A DNA stretch of 64,000 bases from Thermanaerothrix sp034436175. Lineage in GTDB: Bacteria > Chloroflexota > Anaerolineae > Anaerolineales > Anaerolineaceae. The position numbers and the translations under genes are program-made. The notes beneath the pieces are model-generated. The model was not told the DNA's origin, made no database searches, and worked only from the letters and a program-made list of their open reading frames with translations. The stretch lies in NCBI GenBank assembly GCA_964427505.1, contig CAYRUO010000008.1:1-64000 (forward strand), given 5' to 3'. Shown one piece after another: positions 32,803 to 41,946 of the stretch. Position 1 is the first letter of the stretch. Every line of letters starts with the position of its first letter.

Positions 32803-34983
32803 ATGCCGTTTGAGACCCTGATCTGGTTACTACCTCTACCACCTTTGTTGGCGTTTTTCTTGATTATGACGTTTGCCCATCGGCGTAACGGCCTCAGCCA
32901 TGGACTGGCAATTGGGGCGGTGAGTCTTTCATGGCTGGGGAGCATGGTGGTGTTTGGGCGTGCACTGCAGACGGAACACCTCGCCGAACACCCCTGGCAT
33001 GCGGTGTTAAATTGGATTCCAACCGGAGATGCCTGGTTCCAAATCGGGGTTCAGGTTGATCCTTTAACCGTTGTGACCCTGTTCTTTGTGGCTTGGACCA
33101 TCCTGATGATTTTCATTTACAGCGTGGGGTACCACAACTACGGTCAGCCCCGTGGGATGCAAGATCGGCCTGGTTTGCCCCCCCAGGGCGCCGAGGTAAA
33201 GGATACCCATGGCCATCTTCACCGCGTACCCTCAATTGAGCCCATGTACGCGCGGTTCTTTGCGTTGGTGAGTCTGTTTGCCTTTGCCATGTATTTATTG
33301 GTGGTCAGTGATAACTTGCTAACGCTCTATATCGGTTGGGAGGTCATGGGATTATGTTCATATCTGTTGATCGGTTTCTGGTACGCCAAGGAATCGGCTC
33401 GAAACGCCGCGGTTAAGGCTTTCCTTACCACTCGCATTGGGGATGTCTTCATGCTATTGGGGCTGGCGGCGCTTTACACGCTCACCGGCAGCCTTAACTA
33501 CCGTGTGATTTTGAACAATCCACAAGTGCTTGAAATTCTGGCGTCTACGGCTTCGCCGATTGCCGGATTGTCCTGGGCCGCTCTGATTGGTTTATTGCTT
33601 TTTGCCGGCACGGTGGGTAAGTCGGCACAGTTTCCCTTACATGTATGGTTGCCAGACGCCATGGAGGGCCCAACGCCGGTTTCGGCCATGATTCATGCCG
33701 CGACAATGGTATCGGCGGGGGTATATTTGATGATCCGCTTCTTCCCCTTACTCTCCGCCGGTTGGATGCCGGGAGACCCGCTAACGCCCCCTATGGCGGC
33801 AATGGCATTTATCGGCGCGTTTACTGCGCTCTTTGCGGCGACCATCGGTTTGGCCCAGCGGGACATTAAACGCGTTTTAGCCTATTCGACGATTTCGCAA
33901 CTCGGGTACATGATTGCCGCGCTGGGGATCGGTGCCTATGTTGCCGCTACCTTTCATCTGGTTACCCATGCTTTCTTCAAAGCCCTACTCTTTTTGGCCT
34001 CCGGCTCGGTTATTCACGGGATGGAGCACGGGGTTTACCACACCGGTGAGCACCTGGATGCCCAGGATATGTTCAACATGGGCGGTCTGCGCCATAAGAT
34101 GCCCTTGACCTTCTGGACATTTCTGGTCGGCGGGCTTTCGCTGGCCGGTTTCCCGCTGATCACCGCCGGTTTCTGGTCGAAAGATGAAATTTTGACTGCT
34201 GCTTTCCAAAGTAATTTGCCTGTTTTTATCACCCTAGGTGTGGCTGCGTTGCTGACGGCGTTTTACACTATGCGCCAATTGACGTTGGTCTTTCTAGGGC
34301 AGCCGCGCACTGCGGCGGCGGCACAGGCACATGAATCACGACCGGTTATGACCCTTCCTCTGGCCATCCTAGCCGTTTTTGCGGTAACTGCAGGTTGGGT
34401 GGGTATTCCTGCCTATTTCCCGCTGGTAGGGGGAATGCTTCCCAATTGGTTTGAGATTTTCGTGGGCAGCATGTTGGGACACGTTGGCGAGGGAACTCAT
34501 GCGATCTTTACGCCCACGCCGTTGATGATTTCTGTTCTGGCCTCACTGGGTGGGCTTTTCCTGGGATGGTGGGTTTACCAATCCCAGCATGATCGTGTTC
34601 AGGATGTGTTGGCCAAACCTTTGGGAGGACTTTATCGGTTGTGGCAGAACAAATATTACCTTGACGAACTCTATCACGCAGTGTTTATTCGCCCCGCTCT
34701 CTGGGTTGCAGAGGTCTTCACCTATCACTGGTTGGATCGGAAACTCATTGACGGCATTCTACATGGGGTTGGACGCTTGGGGTTGATGGTTGGCCACGGC
34801 TTCCGTGAACTCATTGATCGTCCGTTGATTAACGGCGCCGGGGATGCCTTGGCGGAAGGAACACGTGAGGTTGGGGCGCGCTTGCGCGTTCTGCAACCAG
34901 GGCGGTTGCAGGTTTACCTTCTAATCGCACTGGTGGGTATCCTGCTCATTGGGTTGGTGCTCTTCTCCATCGGGATGGTATAA
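32803..34983 (+). CDS. nuoL: NADH-quinone oxidoreductase subunit L
   Basis: A 726-residue antiporter-like subunit, clearly longer than the 610-660 residues common in bacteria. The N-terminal and central Mrp-like core includes the conserved WEVMGLCSYLLIGFWY and PLHVWLPDAMEGPTPVSAMIH segments with the proton-path Glu and Lys residues. The C-terminus carries the long lateral helix plus extra hydrophobic segments. NuoL lengthening is seen in complexes that carry a second NuoM, which this operon also has. Confidence 0.94.
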   Translation: MPFETLIWLLPLPPLLAFFLIMTFAHRRNGLSHGLAIGAVSLSWLGSMVVFGRALQTEHLAEHPWHAVLNWIPTGDAWFQIGVQVDPLTVVTLFFVAWTILMIFIYSVGYHNYGQPRGMQDRPGLPPQGAEVKDTHGHLHRVPSIEPMYARFFALVSLFAFAMYLLVVSDNLLTLYIGWEVMGLCSYLLIGFWYAKESARNAAVKAFLTTRIGDVFMLLGLAALYTLTGSLNYRVILNNPQVLEILASTASPIAGLSWAALIGLLLFAGTVGKSAQFPLHVWLPDAMEGPTPVSAMIHAATMVSAGVYLMIRFFPLLSAGWMPGDPLTPPMAAMAFIGAFTALFAATIGLAQRDIKRVLAYSTISQLGYMIAALGIGAYVAATFHLVTHAFFKALLFLASGSVIHGMEHGVYHTGEHLDAQDMFNMGGLRHKMPLTFWTFLVGGLSLAGFPLITAGFWSKDEILTAAFQSNLPVFITLGVAALLTAFYTMRQLTLVFLGQPRTAAAAQAHESRPVMTLPLAILAVFAVTAGWVGIPAYFPLVGGMLPNWFEIFVGSMLGHVGEGTHAIFTPTPLMISVLASLGGLFLGWWVYQSQHDRVQDVLAKPLGGLYRLWQNKYYLDELYHAVFIRPALWVAEVFTYHWLDRKLIDGILHGVGRLGLMVGHGFRELIDRPLINGAGDALAEGTREVGARLRVLQPGRLQVYLLIALVGILLIGLVLFSIGMV

Positions 34984-35005
34984 ACTCGGCTTTTAGGAGC
35001 AAAGA

Positions 35006-36544
35006 ATGGCCTGGTTGGAAGCACACTGGTTAACCCTGATCTTATTCGTTCCCACAGCGGGAGCCCTCATTTTGCTCATCTTACCTTTGCGCACGGAAAA
35101 AAGCCTGCGCGGTTTCGCAGTATTCTTTTCTCTCATTCCCTTGGGGCTCACTCTGGCTTTATGGGCGCGCTTTGAGGCGGCGCCCATTGTAGAAGGTTTT
35201 CGATTTGTGGAACGGGTGGATTGGTATAGCGCGATTGGGTCGTCTTACCATTTGGGGATTGACGGCCTTTCGCTACCGCTTGTCTTGCTAACAACATTAC
35301 TTACGCCACTGGCCCTGCTGGCCTCGAGCAGTATCAAAGAGAATCTTAAGGCTTACCTGGTACTCTTTCTGTTGCTCGAGACGGGCATGTTGGGCGTCTT
35401 TCTGGCGTTGGACTTGTTGCTCTTCTTTGTTTTTTGGGAAGTGGGTTTGGTGCCCATGTATTTTCTGATCAGCCAGTGGGGAGGTGCCAATCGGCACTAC
35501 GCGGCCCTTAAGTTTATCCTCTATACCATGGGCGGCTCATTAGGATTGTTGCTGGCGATTCAGGTCATGGGGTTGAGCAGTGGGACGTTTGACTTGGTGA
35601 CGTTGTTTCAGCGTTGGCCGACCCTGGCGCGCTTGGATCTCCCATTGGGGCTGTCCATGAGCACGGTTAAGGCCATTACCTTTTGGGCATTCGTGATCGC
35701 ATTTGCGATCAAAGTCCCGGTTTGGCCGTTTCATACATGGTTGCCCGATGCCCACACCGAAGCCCCGACGGCAGGTTCGATGATCCTGGCAGGTGTTCTG
35801 CTCAAATTGGGAGGTTATGGGTTTATCCGCTTGGTATTGCCTCTATTCCCTAACGAAGCCCAGCAGTTTGCCCCCTGGTTAGCGGCGCTGGCAGTGGCGG
35901 CGATCATCTTCGGTGCGTTGGGGGCGCTGGCGCAACAAGATTTCAAGCGTTTGGTGGCTTACTCTTCGATCAACCACATGGGATTTGTGATCTTGGGGGT
36001 AGCGGCCGCTGCTCTGACCTGGCGGGCTGTAGATTCTCAAGCCCGTCTGGATGCCAATCTGGCCTTGAACGGGGCCATGTTGCAGATGTTTAACCATGGT
36101 CTAAGCGCGGCTGGCATGTTTTTCCTGGTGGGTGTTATTTATGATCGTGCTCACACGCGCGATCTGCAGGATTTTGGCGGCTTGTATGCCATTCTTCCCG
36201 TTTACGGAACGATGTTGGTCTTCACCGCCATGGCGTCCTTAGGACTGCCGGGGCTGGGTGGATTCGTTTCGGAATTTCTGGTCGTGCGGGGGGCATGGCC
36301 GCAACTTACACTGGCTACCGCCCTAAGTATGATCGGATTGTTTTTCACAGGGGCATATATCCTGAAAGCCTTGCGTTTGGTGTTGCATGGGCCGCTTAAT
36401 CCACGCTGGCAAGGTGTGCTCACAGACATGAATAGGCTAGAACTGGTGGTTATTTTGCCTCTGATTGGCCTTAGCCTGCTGACCGGGTTATGGCCAAGTT
36501 GGCTTCTGGGAATGATCAACCAAGCCATTGCGACATTCTTCTAA
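35006..36544 (+). CDS. nuoM: NADH-quinone oxidoreductase subunit M (first copy)
   Basis: A 512-residue antiporter-like proton pump subunit of complex I. Conserved blocks include FFVFWEVGLVPMYFLI (proton-path Glu), FAIKVPVWPFHTWLPDAHTEAPTAGS with its Lys, and YSSINHMGF. It starts 22 bases after nuoL with an AGGAG site and is followed by a second NuoM copy. The two copies are clearly diverged, so the duplication is old. Confidence 0.94.
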   Translation: MAWLEAHWLTLILFVPTAGALILLILPLRTEKSLRGFAVFFSLIPLGLTLALWARFEAAPIVEGFRFVERVDWYSAIGSSYHLGIDGLSLPLVLLTTLLTPLALLASSSIKENLKAYLVLFLLLETGMLGVFLALDLLLFFVFWEVGLVPMYFLISQWGGANRHYAALKFILYTMGGSLGLLLAIQVMGLSSGTFDLVTLFQRWPTLARLDLPLGLSMSTVKAITFWAFVIAFAIKVPVWPFHTWLPDAHTEAPTAGSMILAGVLLKLGGYGFIRLVLPLFPNEAQQFAPWLAALAVAAIIFGALGALAQQDFKRLVAYSSINHMGFVILGVAAAALTWRAVDSQARLDANLALNGAMLQMFNHGLSAAGMFFLVGVIYDRAHTRDLQDFGGLYAILPVYGTMLVFTAMASLGLPGLGGFVSEFLVVRGAWPQLTLATALSMIGLFFTGAYILKALRLVLHGPLNPRWQGVLTDMNRLELVVILPLIGLSLLTGLWPSWLLGMINQAIATFF

Positions 36545-36555
36545 TGAGGTGAGGA

Positions 36556-38028
36556 ATGAACTTTCCCATTCTGAGTGCCATCGTTCTCATACCCCTCGTG
36601 GCCGGGTTGATCTTACTATGCTTACCCGCAGATCGCCGCGCGTGGGTGCGCGGGACAGCGCTGACCGCCGCTACTCTGGTTTTAGGGTTAGCCCTGGTGC
36701 TTTATTTGCGCTATGACGTTCGTGTTGGCGGATACCAATTCATTGAACGTTACCCCTGGTTACCGGATCTGGGCATCTCTTACGCGGTGGGGGTGGATGG
36801 ATTTAGCCTGCCGATGGTTCTACTGGGCGCCCTGGTGTTATTTTCAGGTGTGCTGGTTTCCTGGAATGTGGAAGAACGCCCGCGCGAATTTTTCGCTTTT
36901 ATGATGTTTCTGGCCACCAGCATCTTGGGGGTTTTTATTTCTCTGGATCTCTTTCTCCTGTTCTTCTTCTTTGAGATCGCCGTCTTTCCAAAGTATTTGA
37001 TGATTGTCCTGTGGGGATATCCCAAAACCCGCGATTATGGCGGCATGAAACTAACCTTATATTTATTTATTGGTTCGGTGCTGGCTTTGGTGGGGGCGCT
37101 GGCCTTATATTTCAATTCGGGCTTGCGCACTTTTGATCTTCTGGCTTTGGAGAAAGCCGGTTTTGGGGTGGATTTTCAGCGTTTCTGGTTTCCCTTTATT
37201 TTCTTGGGATTCGCCGTGCTAGGCGGTATCTTCCCCTTTCATAGTTGGGCGCCAGACGGTCACGTTGCCGCCCCCACCGCTATCTCCATGTTGCTGGCCG
37301 GGGTTGAGATGAAGGTGGGTGCCTTCGCGGCGCTGCGGACAGGGATCATGCTATTGCCGGAAGGGGCACAGTTTTGGTCACCGCTGATTCTGATCCTGGC
37401 TACCATCAATGTGGTCTATGGGGCGGCGATTGCCATGGTGCAGACCGATTTCAAGTATGTGATCGGTTTCTCGTCGGTTTCCCACATGGGGTTGGTGCTA
37501 ATCGGTTTTGCGACCCTTTCCCGTGAGGGGTTACTGGGGGCCGGACTGCAGATGTTTTCGCATGGAGTGATGACAGCGCTTTTCTTTGCCATTGTTGGCA
37601 TGGTGTATGATCGCGCGCACACCCGCGACATTCCTGCTCTAGGTGGGTTGGCGCGGGTGATGCCCTGGGCGGCAGTTGGGTTCATTATTGCAGGTTTGGT
37701 ATCCATGGGAATGCCCGGCTTCTCCGGCTTCATCGCGGAATTTCCGGTTTTCCTAGGCGCCTGGCAACGCGCTCCCTGGGTGGCTGTTATTGCCGTGCTG
37801 GGCATCATTATCACGTCGGCCTATATTCTTCTGGTCGTTCGGCGCGTGTTTTTTGGTGATCTGCCTGCGGCGCTGGTGGGACAAGTGGGAGATGTGAGCG
37901 GTAAGGATAAGGGGGTGATCTTACTGCTTTCAGCCATTATGGTCCTATTAGGGTGGTTCCCTTCACTGCTTACCCCGCTGGTTGAGTCGGGGGTGCGTCA
38001 TATTTTAGCCCTGGTGGGAGGTGCGTGA
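36556..38028 (+). CDS. nuoM: NADH-quinone oxidoreductase subunit M (second copy)
   Basis: A 490-residue NuoM paralogue. It keeps the glutamate helix (FFFFEIAVFPKYLMI, with Pro-Lys in place of the usual Pro-Met) and the segment FPFHSWAPDGHVAAPTAISMLL, so it should still conduct protons, but it aligns only loosely with the first copy. Operons with two NuoM genes have been linked to an enlarged complex I with an extra pump (the 2M type). It lies 11 bases after the first copy. Confidence 0.92.
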   Translation: MNFPILSAIVLIPLVAGLILLCLPADRRAWVRGTALTAATLVLGLALVLYLRYDVRVGGYQFIERYPWLPDLGISYAVGVDGFSLPMVLLGALVLFSGVLVSWNVEERPREFFAFMMFLATSILGVFISLDLFLLFFFFEIAVFPKYLMIVLWGYPKTRDYGGMKLTLYLFIGSVLALVGALALYFNSGLRTFDLLALEKAGFGVDFQRFWFPFIFLGFAVLGGIFPFHSWAPDGHVAAPTAISMLLAGVEMKVGAFAALRTGIMLLPEGAQFWSPLILILATINVVYGAAIAMVQTDFKYVIGFSSVSHMGLVLIGFATLSREGLLGAGLQMFSHGVMTALFFAIVGMVYDRAHTRDIPALGGLARVMPWAAVGFIIAGLVSMGMPGFSGFIAEFPVFLGAWQRAPWVAVIAVLGIIITSAYILLVVRRVFFGDLPAALVGQVGDVSGKDKGVILLLSAIMVLLGWFPSLLTPLVESGVRHILALVGGA

Positions 38029-39486
38029 GTGACGACGTCAAACGTACCGATTGACTATATTCATGCATTGATGCCCGAAGTTGGCTTATTGATCTTGGCC
38101 GGGCTGGTGTTAGGATTAGACTTGTTCACCTCCGAAGCCTCGCGCCGGCGTTGGTTAGGCGGTGTGGTGGCGGTTGGGATTCTTGTAATAGGGGGATTAA
38201 GCCTTGCCTTCGCCTTACCCTCGACACCGCGCCTTGTGTGGGGAGGAACGCTACGCCTGGATGAGGTGGGGTTTGTTTTTCGGATGATCTTCCTGGCCGG
38301 CGCGGGATTGACAGCGCTCTTTGCCATGCAAGTGAAGACCATTGCAGGCAAAGGGGAATTCTATGCCTTGCTTCTGATCAGCGCCTTAGGGTTCAGCCTG
38401 ATGGCTTCTGCCGCGGATATGGTCATGCTGTTTATCGCCATTGAGACCGCCTCAATTCCCCTCTATGTTTTGGCCGGGTTTTATCTCTATGATGTGCGGT
38501 CGGCTGAGGCCGGGTTGAAATATCTGCTCTTTGGTGCGATGGCTTCGGCGATGTTGCTGTACGGTTTGAGCCTGTTCTACGGAATGAGTGGTACCACACG
38601 TTTATATGACCTTGAGTCGGCATTGCGCCAGGCCGAAGCGCCTCTCTGGCTGATAGCCATGGCATTAATCCTTGTCTTGGCTGGGTTCGGGTTTAAGGTA
38701 GCCGCTGTCCCGTTGCATTTTTGGGCGCCTGATGTCTATGAGGGTGCGCCTACGCCGGTGGCGGGTTACCTTTCCACGGCATCGAAAGCAGCAGGTTTTG
38801 CGGTTCTCTTGCGTTTTCTTATCGGTGTTTTCGCCGATCAAGCCTCGTTCTGGACGCTTTTGATCGGTGTTCTGGCAACGGCGAGCATGCTGGTTGGTAA
38901 TTACCTGGCACTCGTACAATCCAATGCCAAGCGCCTGTTAGCCTATTCTTCCATTGCTCAAGCCGGTTATATTTTGATCGGCGTTGCAGCCGGCACACCC
39001 TTGGGCGCGACTGGCGCTGTATATTATCTGATTGCCTACTTGGTGACCAACTTGGCGGCATTTGGAATTTTAGCGGTCATTGAGCAGGCCATCGGTTCGA
39101 GCGACTTGAAAGCCCTGGAGGGGTTGCAGCAGCGCTCGGCGCCGCTAGCGCTTGCTATGTTAGCGGCACTGCTTTCTCTGGGTGGCATTCCTCCCTTTGC
39201 CGGGTTCGTCGCTAAACTGCTGGTTTTGGGCTCAGCGGTTGAGGCAGGTCAGATTTGGTTAGCCTTTGTGGGCGTGTTCAACTCGATCATTGGGCTTTAT
39301 TACTATTTGGTGGTCCTTAAGACCATTTATCGCTTTACGCCCGGTGTTGAACCGATAAAAGAAATCCGACCGGCTTGGCGTTTGGCGTTAGGGATATGTG
39401 TGGTGGGTATCTTACTCGTCGGAATTTGGATCGCTCCTTGGTACACCTGGGCCGGAAGCGTGGCACGGGCGTTATGGGTTTATTGA
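38029..39486 (+). CDS. nuoN: NADH-quinone oxidoreductase subunit N
   Basis: A 485-residue antiporter-like subunit of complex I. Signatures: IAIETASIPLYVLAGF (Glu), VPLHFWAPDVYEGAPTPVAGYL (Lys path) and YSSIAQAGYILIG. The start is a GTG that directly abuts the stop of the second nuoM, with GGAGGTG six bases upstream. Its stop codon lies in the region of the promoter of the ATP synthase genes. It closes the nuo cluster; nuoB, C, D, E, F, G and I are absent from the window. Confidence 0.94.
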   Translation: MTTSNVPIDYIHALMPEVGLLILAGLVLGLDLFTSEASRRRWLGGVVAVGILVIGGLSLAFALPSTPRLVWGGTLRLDEVGFVFRMIFLAGAGLTALFAMQVKTIAGKGEFYALLLISALGFSLMASAADMVMLFIAIETASIPLYVLAGFYLYDVRSAEAGLKYLLFGAMASAMLLYGLSLFYGMSGTTRLYDLESALRQAEAPLWLIAMALILVLAGFGFKVAAVPLHFWAPDVYEGAPTPVAGYLSTASKAAGFAVLLRFLIGVFADQASFWTLLIGVLATASMLVGNYLALVQSNAKRLLAYSSIAQAGYILIGVAAGTPLGATGAVYYLIAYLVTNLAAFGILAVIEQAIGSSDLKALEGLQQRSAPLALAMLAALLSLGGIPPFAGFVAKLLVLGSAVEAGQIWLAFVGVFNSIIGLYYYLVVLKTIYRFTPGVEPIKEIRPAWRLALGICVVGILLVGIWIAPWYTWAGSVARALWVY

Positions 39487-39512
39487 CGCCGCTTTTTAGC
39501 CCATGTTATAAT
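39483..39512 (+). promoter_or_regulatory. Promoter of the ATP synthase F0 genes, near-leaderless
   Basis: TTGACG (39483-39488, overlapping the nuoN stop codon), an 18-base spacer and a consensus TATAAT (39507-39512). The ATG at 39522 lies nine bases after the -10 box, so the leader is 0-3 bases long. Confidence 0.75.
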
Positions 39513-39521
39513 CGCAACGTC

Positions 39522-39830
39522 ATGACGCCGCCACAGCCCGAAAAGGACCGCAGGCAGCAAATTATCAACCTTACCATCGCTGGCATTGCTGGTCAGGTGG
39601 GGTGCCTGACCTTAATCATTGTGTTGCTGGCGGTTTTTGGGGGCATCTGGTTGGACGCTCGTTTAGGAACTCGACCCTGGTTTACGCTGGGCTTACTGGT
39701 ATTAAGCATTCCGATATCGCTGGCGGCCATGTTTTATGTGGTGAAGACAACGGTATCAAAAATTAAGCCTATTCCCCCGCAGGCGACTAAATCTACGCTG
39801 AAGGAGGCAGACCTTGGAGACGACGCGTAA
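39522..39830 (+). CDS. atpI: AtpI/AtpZ-family ATP synthase accessory protein
   Basis: A 102-residue protein with two hydrophobic helices and the short motif GGIWLDARLGTRPWFTLGLL typical of AtpZ/AtpI, a small family that helps c-ring assembly or ion transport of F-ATPases. It is the first gene of the F0 operon. The ATG at 39522 is used because of the promoter position. It overlaps the next gene by 17 bases. Confidence 0.85.
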   Translation: MTPPQPEKDRRQQIINLTIAGIAGQVGCLTLIIVLLAVFGGIWLDARLGTRPWFTLGLLVLSIPISLAAMFYVVKTTVSKIKPIPPQATKSTLKEADLGDDA

Positions 39831-40782
39831 AAAGTGGCGTTGGGGTGTCAATCGCTGGATTGTGCTGGCCTGCATTATCCTGGGCATCTTTGCCGTGAAT
39901 ATTGCGGCGCCGGTGCAACCTCACATACAGGTGGCACCTGAGAAACTCATTGAGGAGCCGCTTTTCAACCTCGGCCCGCTGGGTGATTTTTACCTCGTTA
40001 ACACGATACCAGCCCTGCTGATCGTTGATCTGATCATCTTATGGATAGCATGGTCGGTGCAGCGGACGGTGCGCAAAGGGGATTTGGTGCCACGCGGGAT
40101 TGCCGGGGCATTGGAAGCGCTGATCGAGATTCTTTATAACCTCACCGAGAGTTCAGCCGGAAAATGGGCGAAGGCGATCTTCCCCTGGTTCGCTTCCATT
40201 TTCTTGGTGGTTTTAATCGCCAACTTGATGAAGTTGATCCCCGGCGTGGAGACAATTGGCATTATTCACCATGCTGAAAAGGATGGCCACGCGATCCAAG
40301 CGCTGGGAGGGGTATGGTATACCCTTACGCCGGAGAAGGGGGAGTATACGCTAACGCCTTTTGTGCGCGGACTCTCAACCGATCTTAACTTCACGGTGGG
40401 GTTGGCACTGGTTTCGGTGTTTATGACCCAGGTCATCGGCGTTCAAGCCCAGGGATGGCGTTATTTCCTGAAGTTTTTCAATGTGACGACGTTGTTTTCA
40501 CGCCCCTTCTTCGGAGCGATTGACTTCTTGGTGGGGTTATTGGAAACCATTTCCGAGTTTGCGAAAATCCTCTCGTTCTCGTTCCGGTTGTTCGGAAATA
40601 TGTTTGCCGGTTTTGTGCTGATTGCCCTAGTGGGCACGCTACTTCCGGTCTTTATTCCCTCATTTGTATACCTGTTTGAGGCGTTTATTGCCATCATTCA
40701 GGCCTTTGTTTTCGGTATGCTGACGATGGTGTTCATGGCTCAGGCCACGCGTGGTCATGGCGGTGAGGGTGAACACCACTAA
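39814..40782 (+). CDS. atpB: ATP synthase F0 subunit a
   Basis: A 322-residue membrane subunit that holds the proton half-channels next to the c ring. The essential arginine lies in LSFSFRLFGNMFAGF, and the C-terminal conserved Gln/Glu region FEAFIAIIQAFVFGML is present. It is longer than E. coli AtpB because of an N-terminal tail (about 90 residues before the core). A TTG start at 39814 follows a strong AAGGAGG site by six bases. Confidence 0.94.
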   Translation: METTRKKWRWGVNRWIVLACIILGIFAVNIAAPVQPHIQVAPEKLIEEPLFNLGPLGDFYLVNTIPALLIVDLIILWIAWSVQRTVRKGDLVPRGIAGALEALIEILYNLTESSAGKWAKAIFPWFASIFLVVLIANLMKLIPGVETIGIIHHAEKDGHAIQALGGVWYTLTPEKGEYTLTPFVRGLSTDLNFTVGLALVSVFMTQVIGVQAQGWRYFLKFFNVTTLFSRPFFGAIDFLVGLLETISEFAKILSFSFRLFGNMFAGFVLIALVGTLLPVFIPSFVYLFEAFIAIIQAFVFGMLTMVFMAQATRGHGGEGEHH

Positions 40783-40840
40783 AGATCGCACAAGGTGAAA
40801 ATTTTGGAAACCAAAATTCATCCAGAGGAGGCAATTTAAC

Positions 40841-41077
40841 ATGACGGGTGATATCATCCTGGCGGCTAAGTTTATCGGTGCGGGTCTCTCCATGATCGGT
40901 GCTTTGGGGGCGGGTGTGGGAATTGGCTTAAGCGTGCAAGGTGCGTTACAAGGTATGGCACGCAACCCCGACGCTTATGGCAACCTGCTCACGAACATGA
41001 TTCTCGGTATTGCGTTCTCGGAAGCCATCGCCATTTACTGTTTGGTGATCGCGTTCTTGATGCTCTTCGTGCTCTAA
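40841..41077 (+). CDS. atpE: ATP synthase F0 subunit c
   Basis: A 78-residue proteolipid of two helices joined by the loop ARNPDA. The proton-binding residue is Glu61 (GIAFSEAIAIYCL). By alignment with sodium-driven c subunits, the residues that hold Na+ (a Gln in helix 1 and a Ser or Thr after the Glu) are absent, so a proton-driven ring is inferred. An AGAGGAGG ribosome site precedes the ATG at 40841. Confidence 0.95.
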   Translation: MTGDIILAAKFIGAGLSMIGALGAGVGIGLSVQGALQGMARNPDAYGNLLTNMILGIAFSEAIAIYCLVIAFLMLFVL

Positions 41078-41100
41078 TTCCTAAGACAAAGGAGTGAGCC

Positions 41101-41838
41101 TTGGAAAAGTTAGGTATCAGCCTGGGGTTGTTGTTTGTTCAAATTCTTAGTTTTGTCATCATGGTGGTGGTTTTGCGTGCCTGGGTGTTCAAGCCGCTCA
41201 TGGCTCAGTTGGAAAAACGCCGCAAGATTGTGGCACAAGGTTTAGAGGATGCTCGGGTGGCGGCAGAAGCGCGCGCCAATGCCGAGAAAGAGGCCAGCCG
41301 TATTATTGCGGAAGCCCAGGCTAAGGCTGCGGATATCGTGCGTGAGGCAACCGAGCGCGCCGAAGCAGTGGCCCGGGAAGTGCGGGCGGCACAAGAGGAG
41401 GAACTGCGCAAACAACGCGAGCAGACTCTGGCCGAATTAGAGCAGGAGCGTAACCGCGTACTGAGCGAACTGCGCGGTCAGATTGCGGCATTGGCCATTG
41501 CGGCCACCCAAAAACTGATCAAGGAAACGCTGGATGAACAGCGTCAACGGGCACTGTTAGCAGAATTCTTCTCCGGTGTTCGCGATGGTAAGGTGGTTGT
41601 GCTGGAGGAAGAGACACTGACGGGTGGCGCCGCAGAGGTTACCAGCGCATTGCCCCTAACCCCGGAAGAACAAGAGGTCGTCAAGCGAGATATTCTCACC
41701 CGCTTGGGTGGAAGCGCTTCGGTGACCTTTCGGGTTGACCCCTCTATTTTGGGCGGCTTAATCGTCCGCGTTGGTGATCGGGTGATTGATGGTTCGGTGG
41801 CGGGGCAGTTGCAAAACCTGCGCCAGCATCTGCAGTGA
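41101..41838 (+). CDS. atpF: ATP synthase subunit b with a C-terminal delta-like domain
   Basis: A 245-residue protein. Residues 1-28 are a membrane anchor and about 30-160 a long charged coiled coil, as in b subunits. Residues about 175-245 match the C-terminal part of the delta subunit, ending in GGLIVRVGDRVIDGSVAGQL, which corresponds to the conserved delta tail of E. coli. The N-terminal helical domain of delta, which binds alpha, is not visible. Long b subunits with delta-like tails occur in alternate (N-type) F-ATPases and in mycobacterial b-delta fusions. TTG start with AAAGGAG upstream. The operon ends here. Confidence 0.88.
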   Translation: MEKLGISLGLLFVQILSFVIMVVVLRAWVFKPLMAQLEKRRKIVAQGLEDARVAAEARANAEKEASRIIAEAQAKAADIVREATERAEAVAREVRAAQEEELRKQREQTLAELEQERNRVLSELRGQIAALAIAATQKLIKETLDEQRQRALLAEFFSGVRDGKVVVLEEETLTGGAAEVTSALPLTPEEQEVVKRDILTRLGGSASVTFRVDPSILGGLIVRVGDRVIDGSVAGQLQNLRQHLQ

Positions 41839-41888
41839 GGCCTCCCCTCATCGCTTGCTCTTGTTCTTACGAAGGACTTCATTCCAAT

Positions 41889-41924
41889 AAAACCCCTGTC
41901 CTCCTTGGCGGGGGTTTTGATTAT
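41889..41924 (+). terminator. Terminator of the F0 operon
   Basis: AAAACCCC (41889-41896), a 14-base loop, GGGGTTTT (41911-41918) followed by GATTAT. It confirms that transcription of the ATP synthase genes stops after atpF. Confidence 0.75.
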
Positions 41925-41946
41925 AAAAAGGGATAAAATTTGTCTT

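Noticed and set aside
39814..41838. An N-type (sodium) ATPase operon
   Set aside because: The long b subunit is suggestive, but gene order differs, F1 genes and atpQ/R are missing and the c subunit lacks the sodium-site residues.
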